From the NCBI GenBank assembly GCA_021399345.1, contig JAAFKI010000144.1, positions 1 to 53,257 of the forward strand: a stretch of 53,257 nucleotides of DNA, given 5' to 3'. This document shows positions 34,307-43,066 of this stretch, piece by piece; positions within the stretch are counted from its first letter, which is position 1, and each line of letters begins with the position of its first letter. Source of the stretch: Candidatus Heimdallarchaeota archaeon. Its GTDB lineage: Archaea; Asgardarchaeota; Heimdallarchaeia; Heimdallarchaeales; Heimdallarchaeaceae. Below the pieces are notes generated by a model. The model worked only from the letters and a program-made list of their open reading frames with translations. It was not told the origin of the DNA and made no database searches. Made by a program: the position numbers and the translations under genes.

Positions 34307-35254
34307 ATGAGTAAAAAAAAGGATAAAGCATCACTAAGAGACGACGAGGAAGATATGGAGTGCCCTGAATGCGGTAGTATAGATGTTATTCTGGATGAGA
34401 CTAGAGGAGAGCATATTTGCAGAAATTGTGGAACAGTTGTCGAGGAAAAGCTAATTGATGACGGTCCAGAATGGAGAGCCTTTACTGCTGAAGAAAGATC
34501 TAAGCGCAGTAGAGTGGGATCGCCTACCACAATTACAATCCATGATAAAGGTCTTTCAACCCAAATCGGTTGGGAAGACAGGGACGTCTATGGTAAGAAG
34601 CTTTCACCCAAACGAAGAGCTCAGATTTACCGTCTCAGAAAATGGCAAATCAGAACAAGGGTTCATAGTTCAATAGATCGAAACCTTGCGTACGCCATGT
34701 CTGAATTAGACCGTTTATCTTCACAACTAGGTATTCCACGAAGTGTGAATGAAACTGCTGCAAATATTTATCGAAAAGCCATCGAGAAAAGATTGATTCG
34801 TGGTCGTTCAATTGAAGCTATGATTGGCGCGACAGCATATGCTGGAGCTCGTATTCGTCGTGTTCCTCGAACACTAGATGAAATAGCTCGTCATTCAAGA
34901 ATTTCTAAGAAAGAACTTGGGCGATGCTATCGATTAATAATTCGAGAATTAAACATTAAAATCCCGCTAGCTAATCCAACTGACTATATTGTTCGTTTTG
35001 CAGCAGAATTGAGACTAAGTGGTAGAACTGCACGTAAAGCTGTTGAACTACTTAACAGAGCAAAAGAGCATAACTTGACAGCTGGTAAAGATCCAACTGG
35101 TCTAGCCGCAGCTTCAATTTATATCGCTGGAATTACTGAAGGAGAGAGAAGAACTCAGAGAGAAATCGCTGAGACTGCAACTGTAACTGAAGTGACAGTT
35201 CGTAATCGTTACAAAGAGTTAGTACGTAAACTCAAAATCGAAGTTACTATTTAA
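34307..35254 (+). CDS. tfb: Transcription initiation factor TFB (TFIIB homologue)
   Basis: TFB recruits RNA polymerase to TBP-bound promoters. The N-terminal zinc ribbon is ECPECGS with CRNCG (C19, C22, C38, C41). The B-reader/linker region follows: DDGPEWRAFTAEERSKRSRV. Two cyclin-like repeats make up the rest, starting near RNLAYAMSELDRLSSQLGI and DYIVRFAAELRLSGRTARKA, with a recognition helix at TVTEVTVRNRYKELVRKL. The length (315 aa) is normal. It is preceded by an unusually long leader region. Confidence 0.97.
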   Translation: MSKKKDKASLRDDEEDMECPECGSIDVILDETRGEHICRNCGTVVEEKLIDDGPEWRAFTAEERSKRSRVGSPTTITIHDKGLSTQIGWEDRDVYGKKLSPKRRAQIYRLRKWQIRTRVHSSIDRNLAYAMSELDRLSSQLGIPRSVNETAANIYRKAIEKRLIRGRSIEAMIGATAYAGARIRRVPRTLDEIARHSRISKKELGRCYRLIIRELNIKIPLANPTDYIVRFAAELRLSGRTARKAVELLNRAKEHNLTAGKDPTGLAAASIYIAGITEGERRTQREIAETATVTEVTVRNRYKELVRKLKIEVTI

Positions 35255-35273
35255 CTTCCTCTTCATTTTTCTT

Positions 35274-35471
35274 TTATTTTTCAAATTTAGCTAAGTAATC
35301 TTTGTAGACTTTATTTTCACTTGTGAAGATAAGAAACTCTAAGATACTCCTGTTATGAATAACCAGATAATTCGCTCGATTATATAGATTTTTCACTTGA
35401 TGACAAAGTGTGCTTAGAGATTGGTGATAGTTTAGTTCTATGCATTCTACTCTGAGTACTTTAGTCATCAT
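35274..35471 (-). pseudogene. N-terminal remnant of an IS605-family TnpB (OrfB)
   Basis: The 65-codon frame begins MMTKVLRVECIELNYHQSLS and contains LCHQVKNLYNRANYLVIHN. That matches the conserved TnpB N-terminus 'LCxxSKNLYNxANYxxRQ'. A full TnpB has about 400 residues, and the RuvC and zinc-finger parts are absent; the frame stops 20 nt after TFB. No paired TnpA or terminal hairpin can be seen. It is probably a decayed insertion between TFB and glyS. Confidence 0.6.
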
Positions 35472-35613
35472 ATGTAATCTTGAGAGTTTGCTATAAAAGC
35501 TACAGTAATATCTGATGCAATTAGTCTGTTTAAGGTGATTCTATTAACAATTAAAGGAACAAAGAGATAAAAACTCTTAATAATCTATTTTCTTTTGAGG
35601 GCTTTAGATACTA

Positions 35614-37143
35614 ATGACTGAAGAAAGATTGATGGATAAAATCATTGATGTTTGCAAAAGAAGAGGATTTGTCAGTCCTACAGCTGAAATATATGGTGGA
35701 GCTGGAGGATTCTTTGATTATGGTCCATTAGGCACATTAATGCGTCAGAAAATAATTGAACTTTGGAGGCAAAGTTTTGTTTTAGATGAAGACAAAGTCT
35801 TCGAAATTTCAGGATCAACTCTCTTACCTGAGTCTGTTTTTCAAGCTTCAGGACATCTTGAATCTTTTGATGATCCCTTAGTTCAATGTTCTAAATGCAA
35901 TTCCATGTATAGAGCTGATGATATCATAAAAAGGAATACTGGAGAATCTGCTGAAGGATTGCCGATAGCAGAATTGGATAAGAAAATCAAGGAAAATGAG
36001 ATTAAATGTCCAAACTGCAAAGGAGAATTAGGAAATATAAGACAATTCAATTTAATGTTTAAGACTGAAATAGGTTCTACTGGTGGAGTTAATGGTTATT
36101 TACGACCCGAAACAGCTCAAAATATTTTCATCAATTTCAAACAATTAGCTGGTTTCATGAGGAACAAACTCCCCTTTGGTATAGCTCAGTTTGGATCTTC
36201 CTTCAGAAACGAAATCTCACCTAGAAGTTTCCTTATTCGAGGAAGAGAATTTGAGCAAATGGAAATAGAAATGTTTTACGACCCAGGAAAGGAAAATGAG
36301 CATCCACGATGGGAAGAAGTAGCTGATATAGAAATAAACATTGTCACACGAGATATGCAAGAAAAAGGATGGGAAAAACCTTTGACTATGACAGCTGAAG
36401 AAGCTGTTACTAAAAAACATGTACCTAATCAATATTTGGCTTATTATCTGGCATTAGAAACTGAAATGTTTCTAGTATTAGGCGTAAAAGCTGAAGATTT
36501 CTGGTTCAGACATATGCAAGATCATGAAGCTCCTCATTATTCAGCAGGAAATTACGATCTTGAAGCAAATCTTTCAATCGGTCATATGGAAATAGTTGGG
36601 AATGCACTCAGAACAGATTATGATTTACTAAAACATGCTAAAGCTTCAAAATCGAATTATGAGATAGTTGTGGATGAGAAAAAGATTCTTCCTCATGTTT
36701 GTGAACCTTCATTGGGAGTGGGAAGAATACTATATACTGTTCTAGAAAAATGTTATAGAGAAGATGATAGAGGCTGGACATGGTTCCAGTTTCCTCCAGC
36801 TGTCGCACCTTTGGAGGTAGCTGTTTTTCCACTTATGAAGAAGGATGGACTTGCTGAATTTGCTCATGATGTTCACACTGAACTAAAAGAAGCAGGATAC
36901 TTGTCATTCTATGATGAAAGTGGTAAAATCGGTAAGCGATATGCTAGAGCTGATGAGGTTGGAATACCATTCTGTGTTACAATAGATTATGATTCACTCA
37001 AAGAGTATTCTGTTACAATAAGAGATAGAGATACAATGGAACAAATCAAATTACCTTTAGAAGATTTAGAAGTTGCTTTAGGAGAATTGATGGAAGGAGA
37101 TTCAGATTTCCAAGAATTCATTGATTTCGCGGATGAAAAATAG
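35614..37143 (+). CDS. glyS: Glycyl-tRNA synthetase (archaeal/eukaryal class IIa)
   Basis: Charges tRNA-Gly with glycine. CKRRGFVSPTAEIYGGAGGF is the typical opening. GSSFRNEISPRSFLIRGREF is class II motif 2, and EPSLGVGRILYTVLEKCY is motif 3. CSKCNSMYRADD and CPNCKGEL form the zinc-like insertion between motifs 1 and 2. The C-terminal anticodon-binding domain starts at about APLEVAVFPLMKKDG. At 509 aa it is a single-chain dimeric type. It is followed closely by rpo12. Confidence 0.96.
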   Translation: MTEERLMDKIIDVCKRRGFVSPTAEIYGGAGGFFDYGPLGTLMRQKIIELWRQSFVLDEDKVFEISGSTLLPESVFQASGHLESFDDPLVQCSKCNSMYRADDIIKRNTGESAEGLPIAELDKKIKENEIKCPNCKGELGNIRQFNLMFKTEIGSTGGVNGYLRPETAQNIFINFKQLAGFMRNKLPFGIAQFGSSFRNEISPRSFLIRGREFEQMEIEMFYDPGKENEHPRWEEVADIEINIVTRDMQEKGWEKPLTMTAEEAVTKKHVPNQYLAYYLALETEMFLVLGVKAEDFWFRHMQDHEAPHYSAGNYDLEANLSIGHMEIVGNALRTDYDLLKHAKASKSNYEIVVDEKKILPHVCEPSLGVGRILYTVLEKCYREDDRGWTWFQFPPAVAPLEVAVFPLMKKDGLAEFAHDVHTELKEAGYLSFYDESGKIGKRYARADEVGIPFCVTIDYDSLKEYSVTIRDRDTMEQIKLPLEDLEVALGELMEGDSDFQEFIDFADEK

Positions 37144-37187
37144 TCTGAACAGAAAAGATTAAGAATAAACTAAGGAAGAGAAAAACG

Positions 37188-37334
37188 ATGACTAAATATA
37201 TTTGCCAAAGATGTAAGAATGAGATAACACCTAGTGAATTAAGATTATTACCTGGGGTTAAATGTCCTAAATGTTCAAATCGAATTCTAGCAAAACAACG
37301 CTCCCTTATTGCAAAACCAGTAAAAGCTAGATAG
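37188..37334 (+). CDS. rpo12: DNA-directed RNA polymerase subunit Rpo12 (RpoP)
   Basis: A 48-residue frame on the plus strand, 44 nt after glyS. YICQRCKNEI and VKCPKCSNRILAKQR match the zinc ribbon of Rpo12/Rpb12 ('YxCxxCgkxh... LLPGhRCPYCGxRIhxKxR'), including the central ELRLLPGVKCP. The basic C-terminus is also family-like. It probably shares the glyS transcript. Short but very characteristic. Confidence 0.9.
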   Translation: MTKYICQRCKNEITPSELRLLPGVKCPKCSNRILAKQRSLIAKPVKAR

Positions 37335-37406
37335 GACTCTTCCTGTTTTTATTTTATCAATTTTGTTTCATCAGAAGGTTGAAGTTAACCCTTTTTTGAA
37401 TTATTC

Positions 37407-38504
37407 TTAGAAAGGAATTGCAACTATAAAAACACCATAAATAAGACCTGATAGAGCTGCTGCAACAGGGAAAGTTATGATCCAACTTATAACCATTTTT
37501 CTGAATGATTTTTTATCTGGACGTTCTCCCTTAACCATTCCTGCTCCAATAATAGCGAAGATAAGCACATGACTCCCCGAGATAGGAAATCCAAAAATAG
37601 TTGCTAGAAAAATAACACTGCTAGTTGCAAGCTCAATACTAAAAGCATCAGAAGGTTTTATTGCTATTAAATTGTTACCAACATTTTTGATTACGTTTCT
37701 TCCTATAACTATTAACCCTAGAGCAATCATAGCTCCTACAGCCATAACTAAGTAGATCGGATTTATACCCGTTGCAGTAAATTTTGTGAAAATGCCCGAA
37801 GTTAAACCTACTCCTGGTTTAGCTATTAAGAAGAATGGCATGAAGTTTCGTATAGAACCATTTTCTATTAAACCATATAAAATACCTAATGCATTTGCAG
37901 AATCATTTCCTCCTCTACTGAACTGCGACCAACCAACTGCTAAAATGAGTAGTACGGCAAATATTCTCTCAGTTTTTTCAACTCTATCCAATCCTTTCTG
38001 CATTTTCGAAAGAAATTTTTCTATTAGAATTTTGAAAATAATAGCTCCAATAAAACCTAGTAAAGGCGAAATTACCCAGCCTAATGCTACTTCTCCAAGT
38101 GTTCCCCAATCCATAGATTGACCAATTGATCCTGACCCTTGGAAACTCCAAACAATTGCTACACCAAAAACAGCTCCAACTACTGAGTGTGTAGTTGAAA
38201 TAGGAGCTCCTGTTTGTGAAGCTACAACCAACCAAATAGTTGTACTAATAATAATTGCTAAAAGCATATAGACGTTATACTCAACATTTTCTCCCAGAAG
38301 ATTTTCTCCAATTGTTTTACTTACGTTTTCTGAAAAAAACACCACACCTAAGAAAACAAGTATTGCACCTAGAGCAATTGCGTATTTTGTTTTTATAGCT
38401 TTACTCCCCACTAAAGTTGCCATAGTCTCATCATTACTTCCGATGCCAAAAGCTAAGCCGAGCATCAAAATCAGAAGAATGATGACTATAACTGCAACTG
38501 CCAT
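37407..38504 (-). CDS. pit: PiT-family phosphate permease
   Basis: A multi-TM (about 10) transporter. GLAFGIGSNDETMATLVGSK near the N-terminus and GGNDSANALG in the middle are the duplicated PiT signature GxNDxxNA/S, the first in variant form (NDETMA). SQTGAPISTTHSVVGAVFGV is the conserved core. It moves phosphate with Na+ or H+. Length of 365 aa is somewhat short but complete. It lies 27 nt below a DUF47 partner, the usual pairing. Confidence 0.93.
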   Translation of the reverse strand: MAVAVIVIILLILMLGLAFGIGSNDETMATLVGSKAIKTKYAIALGAILVFLGVVFFSENVSKTIGENLLGENVEYNVYMLLAIIISTTIWLVVASQTGAPISTTHSVVGAVFGVAIVWSFQGSGSIGQSMDWGTLGEVALGWVISPLLGFIGAIIFKILIEKFLSKMQKGLDRVEKTERIFAVLLILAVGWSQFSRGGNDSANALGILYGLIENGSIRNFMPFFLIAKPGVGLTSGIFTKFTATGINPIYLVMAVGAMIALGLIVIGRNVIKNVGNNLIAIKPSDAFSIELATSSVIFLATIFGFPISGSHVLIFAIIGAGMVKGERPDKKSFRKMVISWIITFPVAAALSGLIYGVFIVAIPF

Positions 38505-38531
38505 TGATAATTTACTTCCATAATTTTATGA

Positions 38532-39185
38532 TTAAAGTGCATATTTGTGGATAAGGATGAATATTCGATCTGCAAAAATTTCAGATCTATCCGCAGCTTC
38601 CATCAGATACTTGATTAGAGTTTCAGTATATCTAAAAGCTTGAAAATCGTGTTGGTAATCATAATTCAGCTTTTGAAGCACCCATTGTTTGTCTCTTACA
38701 GATCTTCTTAAATTTGTTATATTGGTAATATTTTCTTTTGCTTTTTCAAAATTATCTTGGACATTGATTACCATTTCATGAACTTGGTCTCCAATTTGAT
38801 TGTTTAATTCGGCTATTTCTTTAATTCCTTCTCTCAGATTTTCATTGATTTCAACTTGAAAAAGAAGTAATTTTCTTACAACAATTTCTATTTTGTCTGT
38901 GATTTTATCTATGTTTTCAATAATTTGAATACGATCAGGTCTGGAAAAAACCATTGTTTCTCTAGAAAATAATCTTTGGAAAAATTCTTCTTTTTTTCTA
39001 TCTTGCTGTTTTTCTAAAATTATGGTTTCATCTGCGTATTTTTGAGCATCTATGAAATTACCCTCAACATATGCTAAAACAGCTTTTTTCATTGTTTCAA
39101 ATGCTTTTTTTGTCAACTCACTACAATCTGTAAACAATTCTTTCAGACTTCTAGTATGCTTTTTGCGTGAAAATATTCTTATCAC
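38532..39185 (-). CDS. DUF47/PhoU-like phosphate-transport accessory protein
   Basis: A 217-residue helical protein of the PhoU-like DUF47 family. IFSRKKHTRSLKELFTDCSE, then VEGNFIDAQKYADETIILE and EKQQDRKKEEFFQRLFSRET, then a long helix RPDRIQIIENIDKITDKIEI. Such proteins sit next to PiT genes and probably regulate them, as here. The only classical start is GTG 39185, which lies inside an AGGTGAT Shine-Dalgarno. An ATA at 39176 is the codon with normal spacing. Confidence 0.85.
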   Translation of the reverse strand: MIRIFSRKKHTRSLKELFTDCSELTKKAFETMKKAVLAYVEGNFIDAQKYADETIILEKQQDRKKEEFFQRLFSRETMVFSRPDRIQIIENIDKITDKIEIVVRKLLLFQVEINENLREGIKEIAELNNQIGDQVHEMVINVQDNFEKAKENITNITNLRRSVRDKQWVLQKLNYDYQHDFQAFRYTETLIKYLMEAADRSEIFADRIFILIHKYAL

Positions 39186-39256
39186 CTTTATTTTATGCTA
39201 CATTGCAGAGATATTAACTTTTCTTTAAACTAAGAATTATGATTGGAAACGAATAG

Positions 39257-39267
39257 TATTATAAATT
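39257..39267 (+). promoter_or_regulatory. TATA-like box for the PHP gene
   Basis: TATTATAAATT is centred only about 19 nt before ATG 39281, which suggests transcription starts near or after that ATG and favours ATG 39311. Confidence 0.4.
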
Positions 39268-39280
39268 TTAGTAGAAGTTA

Positions 39281-40333
39281 ATGTTTTTATTAACTGAAAG
39301 TAATTGCTATATGGCCATGTTTAAGCAGAAAAAGAAATCAATCTTGAGACGTTTTATCAGTTTAATTATTATCTTATGGCTGATTTTAGCTCTTTCAATT
39401 CCTGCTTTGATGTTTGGTCCTGATAAATTAAGATTTACAGATACTGACTGGGATGATTTTTCTTTTATACCAAATTATAACACTACAGAATGGAATGTTC
39501 TCTTAGATTCTCATTCTCATACAAAATTTTCTGATGGGAAACTTACACCACGACAGAATATTCTTTGGCATATAGCTATGGGATTCAATGCAATGATTTT
39601 AACTGATCATAATAGCTACAGAGGTGTTGAAAAAGCAAGAGAAATAGCTCGGAATGAATATGATGATAAGATTAAGGTATTTGCTGGGATAGAATGGGCC
39701 ACAAGTAGATGTCATCTGACTTTGATTTTTCCACCTCATGTTACAACAGAAGAGTATGAAGGTGTTTTGAAATTTAGGAGCTATACTTATACACCTACAG
39801 ATGATGAAATCAAAGAAGTAATAACTGAAACCAAAGAACTTGGAGGATTAGTAGGTGTAAATCATTACCCTTTATCTGATAGATATTTATTGAAACAACC
39901 CTCTAGAATGCAATTCTATGACTTGGGGATAGATTTTTTTGAGATATTAAATGGAAAGAGCTATGATTATCTCTCACATAAGTTTTCCCTAGATAATGGA
40001 TTAGGAGTATTATCTGCTACAGATATGCATGTTCCTGGTCCTGTTCATTCTTAGACACTCCTGAATGTTTCTGAATTTACAGAAGAAGCGATATTTACTG
40101 AACTCAAGCAAAAACGAACAAGTTATCATTTTGATTTAGATGGGTCACCTTATGATGTTGTACACAAAAATAATCCAGGATATATCTTCTTATCTCCTTT
40201 AATTCAAATCGGTTCCATGCTAAATAGTATGTATAGAAGTGATCGATTTTTTAGTTTAGCTTTTGTTCTTATAGGATTCATTTATTTGACTTTCATTGTG
40301 TTAGAAGTTCTTCGAAAATTGTTTAAACCATGA
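39281..40333 (+). pseudogene. Membrane-anchored PHP-domain phosphoesterase broken by an in-frame TAG
   Basis: The frame reads through as one protein of about 350 residues apart from a TAG at 40052-40054 (codon 258). The N-terminus has a TM helix (residues about 24-45; ATG 39311 may be the real start). The PHP motifs are DSHSHTKFSDGKLTP, AMILTDHNSYRG, GIEWATSRCHL, GVNHYP and SATDMHVPG. After the stop the frame continues as TLLNVSEFTEEAIFTELKQK and RTSYHFD, matching the family C-terminus, then a second TM helix. The canonical sequence before this point usually has Trp (WTLL), so TGG-to-TAG would explain the break. PHP proteins hydrolyse phosphodiesters. The motif-bearing part is still complete before the stop. 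Confidence 0.8.
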
Positions 40334-40413
40334 TAAAAACTTCTGAGAGCGATAAAGAATATTTTTTGAATATGTTTATTAACTAGAATGTGAAATAATA
40401 CTTAGAAATTTTA

Positions 40414-40689
40414 ATGAGTGAAAGGAATCCAGTGAAAATTCAAAAATCGACAGAAGCACTTTTTAGAAAACTTCGAACAATTTCCTTCATTTTCATTGTA
40501 TTAACTTTCTTATTCTTTGGATTAGGAATAGGTTTGGGGTGGAATTACATTTTAACTATCTGCTTAATGATTGGATGTATGATTATTGCATTTGTACTAC
40601 CTTTCTCTGTTAAAAGAATAAGAATAAAGAGAGATATGGAATTGGTTAAACTTATGCATCTAGATACAGGAGTTGGGGGAAGGAATTGA
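40414..40689 (+). CDS. Small two-TM protein
   Basis: The 91-residue product has two TM helices (about 23-46 and 48-68). The short N-terminal and the C-terminal tails are both basic and cytosolic (RIRIKRDMELVKLMH). I do not recognise the family. It follows the broken PHP gene by 80 nt and converges on the radical SAM gene with a 4-nt gap. Confidence 0.6.
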   Translation: MSERNPVKIQKSTEALFRKLRTISFIFIVLTFLFFGLGIGLGWNYILTICLMIGCMIIAFVLPFSVKRIRIKRDMELVKLMHLDTGVGGRN

Positions 40690-40693
40690 TATA

Positions 40694-42313
40694 TCAAATA
40701 TAAATTTCGCCTTCTAATAGCTTATCAGATATTACACCTATCACTTTTATTTTACACGTTTTGCCAATGATTGGTTTTTCAGAATATACACTAATAGCTG
40801 GTCCACTGAAGATGGGATAACCAATAAAAGTATTCTTTCTGACTCTATCTTTTTCAGCAATAATAGTAATCATTTCATCCCCTATCATTTGCTTCTTCTT
40901 TTCTAAATTAAATTGAATTATGGCTTTTTTCAGTTCATTTTGGCGGATATTTAAAAGATGTCTTTTTGTTGGTAATGGAACACCAGTTACAGTAAAAGGA
41001 GAACCAGGTAAAGATAAATACCTATAAACAGTAATTTTATCAGCAAAATTGGTAAGTTTGTTTTCGACTACCTCTTTAGTCATTTCCAAGGATTTTACTG
41101 TTTCTCCAGGCAATGAATGAATTAGATAAATCTGTGGGGATAAACCTTCATCTGAAAAGAATTTTGATGCTTCTAATGCGGTATTAGGCTCTGAAGGTCT
41201 TCCTATTTTGTTACTAAGTGATGTATCAAATGTTTCACAACCAATACTGATAGCTGTTTTGGGAAGATACTTTCCAATTAAATTAGATATCTCCTTCGTA
41301 ACTAGTGATGGTTTGACATTTTCAATTGAAATGCTGCAAACTTTTTCTTGGCTGTTTCTAATTTCTGATAGAGATTTTAGCAATTTAGCAATTTCAGTAT
41401 AGTTTGCTTCAGGTTTGGTTGGAGAATAGATTGCTTCTTTTTCTCGACCTCGGAAATAATCCAAAAATCCTGGAGCTGATAGAACTATTCTTCTCACACC
41501 CTTATCTAACAAATCTTTAACTTCTTTTTCTACTTGGTTGAGTTTCTTACTTCTTGGTGGCCCAAAGGTTGCAGATACTGAACAGAAACCGCACCCAGCA
41601 GGGATATCTTCAGGACAATCACCAGTACTAATGGTATCAGGATTATCACATTCACCACATTCACTACATCCTCCCGCTGTTTTAACCAACTCTCCTCTGT
41701 AATGGTTTGAACATCCTCTAACTATTTCAACATAAACTTTAGAAAACCAGTAACCGGGATAATCCAATATTCTCTCTGTTGAAGGTTTGAATTCTTCAAA
41801 TATACTAGTTCCTGATATGCTCTTTTCTTTTACAAGTAAAGAACCGTTTTTCTTCTCAATACTAAATCTATCTGCAGATTCTTGTTCATGAAAAAAACTG
41901 AAATCAAAATCACATCTGATTAACTCTTCTATAATTTTCTCGCCTTCACCAATAACACCCATATCAAATTGAATTTCCTTAACTAGATCCTTCTCTGAAA
42001 GAATAGGACCACCAATTACTATTTTGCTATTCTGTTGCTTTTTTGATATTTTTTTAACTGCTTTTTGGACAGCTACTTTGTCCACAGACATAGCACTGAT
42101 GAGAAATAAGTCAGAAGAATTAACACCTTCATCGTTTTCTTCAATAAAATCTTCTACTCTTTTTATCCGAACATTTACTTTGTATTTTTCAAATACTCCT
42201 GCTATTAATCGTGGTCCTGCTCCTATAGCATCCCTTGAAAATTTCCTTCTCCCCTCATTAGCAGCTAAGGCATCTAAGATTAGAACATTCATTAATCGCA
42301 AGTATTCTTCCAT
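40694..42313 (-). CDS. B12-binding-type radical SAM protein with C-terminal TRAM domain
   Basis: The N-terminal 130 residues look like a B12-binding fold (LAANEGRRKFSRDAIGAGPR, SSDLFLISAMSVDKV and VIGGPILSE), but I see no DxHxxG. The radical SAM site is unusual: RGC at the start, then an insertion of about 40 residues with CSECGEC and DC, and then PAGCGFCSV with two of the cluster cysteines. SAPGFLDYFRG and SIGCETF follow in the barrel. The last 70 residues look like a TRAM RNA-binding domain (GPAISVYSEKPIIGKTCKIK). The layout resembles archaeal radical SAM RNA- or protein-modifying enzymes. The substrate is unknown. Confidence 0.82.
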   Translation of the reverse strand: MEEYLRLMNVLILDALAANEGRRKFSRDAIGAGPRLIAGVFEKYKVNVRIKRVEDFIEENDEGVNSSDLFLISAMSVDKVAVQKAVKKISKKQQNSKIVIGGPILSEKDLVKEIQFDMGVIGEGEKIIEELIRCDFDFSFFHEQESADRFSIEKKNGSLLVKEKSISGTSIFEEFKPSTERILDYPGYWFSKVYVEIVRGCSNHYRGELVKTAGGCSECGECDNPDTISTGDCPEDIPAGCGFCSVSATFGPPRSKKLNQVEKEVKDLLDKGVRRIVLSAPGFLDYFRGREKEAIYSPTKPEANYTEIAKLLKSLSEIRNSQEKVCSISIENVKPSLVTKEISNLIGKYLPKTAISIGCETFDTSLSNKIGRPSEPNTALEASKFFSDEGLSPQIYLIHSLPGETVKSLEMTKEVVENKLTNFADKITVYRYLSLPGSPFTVTGVPLPTKRHLLNIRQNELKKAIIQFNLEKKKQMIGDEMITIIAEKDRVRKNTFIGYPIFSGPAISVYSEKPIIGKTCKIKVIGVISDKLLEGEIYI

Positions 42314-42393
42314 ATATTAAATTATTTCTTTACTAATATAATCGCGCTAAATTTGAGAAAATAAAATCCCAATAATTTAAGTTTAGATGAAAA

Positions 42394-42402
42394 GATATAA
42401 AT
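42394..42402 (+). promoter_or_regulatory. TATA-like box supporting the GTG start of SUI1
   Basis: GATATAAAT is centred about 28 nt before GTG 42426, the spacing of a leaderless transcript starting at that codon. Confidence 0.55.
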
Positions 42403-42425
42403 AACATCTTGACGATGAGTAATTT

Positions 42426-42743
42426 GTGCTAGAAGACGAATTATGTATGGTGTGTGGCTTACCTCAAGATCTTTGCGTATGTGAAGAGATAGCCAAAGAA
42501 GAACAGATTATTAGGGTTTTTATGGTTAAACGAAGATACGGTAAGAAGTATACTCTTGTTACTGGTATTGATCCAAACGAAGTTGATCTTAGTGCTTTAG
42601 CCAAGAAATTGAAATCAAAATTTGCTTGTGGTGGAACTTACAAAGAAGGAAGAATTGAACTTCAAGGAGACCATAGATTCAAAATCAAAGGTATTCTTGA
42701 AAATTCTGGTTTTGCTGCAAACAATATTGAAGTACAATTCTAA
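42426..42743 (+). CDS. Translation initiation factor SUI1/eIF1
   Basis: This factor helps the ribosome select the start codon. The N-terminus LCMVCGLPQDLCVCEEIAKE has the archaeal four-cysteine zinc-like lead (C7, C10, C17, C19), and the SUI1 domain follows: VKRRYGKKYTLVTGIDPNEV, SKFACGGTYKEGRIELQGD and FKIKGILENSG. The start is GTG 42426, needed to include the zinc lead and supported by a TATA box about 28 nt upstream. The length (105 aa) is normal. Confidence 0.93.
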   Translation: MLEDELCMVCGLPQDLCVCEEIAKEEQIIRVFMVKRRYGKKYTLVTGIDPNEVDLSALAKKLKSKFACGGTYKEGRIELQGDHRFKIKGILENSGFAANNIEVQF

Positions 42744-42748
42744 CTAAG

Positions 42749-43027
42749 GTGAACTACATTCGAAAATCTAAGAAGGCTGCCCGAATAGATAAATCTTCAA
42801 AGGCTAAAAAAAGAAGAGGTTCTAATGACGAGTTTGTAAAAGTTTGTCCCGTTTGTTTTTTCCCTACAAAAATTGAATCTAATTTTTATGTTATGTATTA
42901 CTTCACTTGTTCAAATGAAAACTGCAATTGGCAAGGTCCTACTCCAATTGAGGTACGGCTAGAGGATTATAAGGTATTTATTGATGAGCAACTTAAGGAA
43001 TCTTCCTTCCAAGAAAGCGATAATTAG
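42749..43027 (+). CDS. Small zinc-ribbon protein
   Basis: A 92-residue protein with a basic N-terminus (KSKKAARIDKSSKAKKRRG) and a zinc ribbon: VCPVCFFPTKI then YFTCSNENCNWQGPT. It follows SUI1 by 5 nt and probably shares its transcript, so a role in translation or RNA binding is possible. The only classical start is GTG 42749, which is part of a GGTGA ribosome site; an ATT at 42758 has the proper spacing. Confidence 0.7.
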   Translation: MNYIRKSKKAARIDKSSKAKKRRGSNDEFVKVCPVCFFPTKIESNFYVMYYFTCSNENCNWQGPTPIEVRLEDYKVFIDEQLKESSFQESDN

Positions 43028-43066
43028 AAATATTTATCAAACTACCAACTACAATAAGATGTAATT

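Noticed and set aside
40052..40054. Genome-wide reassignment of TAG
   Set aside because: Other genes here end normally at TAG, such as the CCDC47-like gene, glyS and rpo12, so a general recoding is unlikely.
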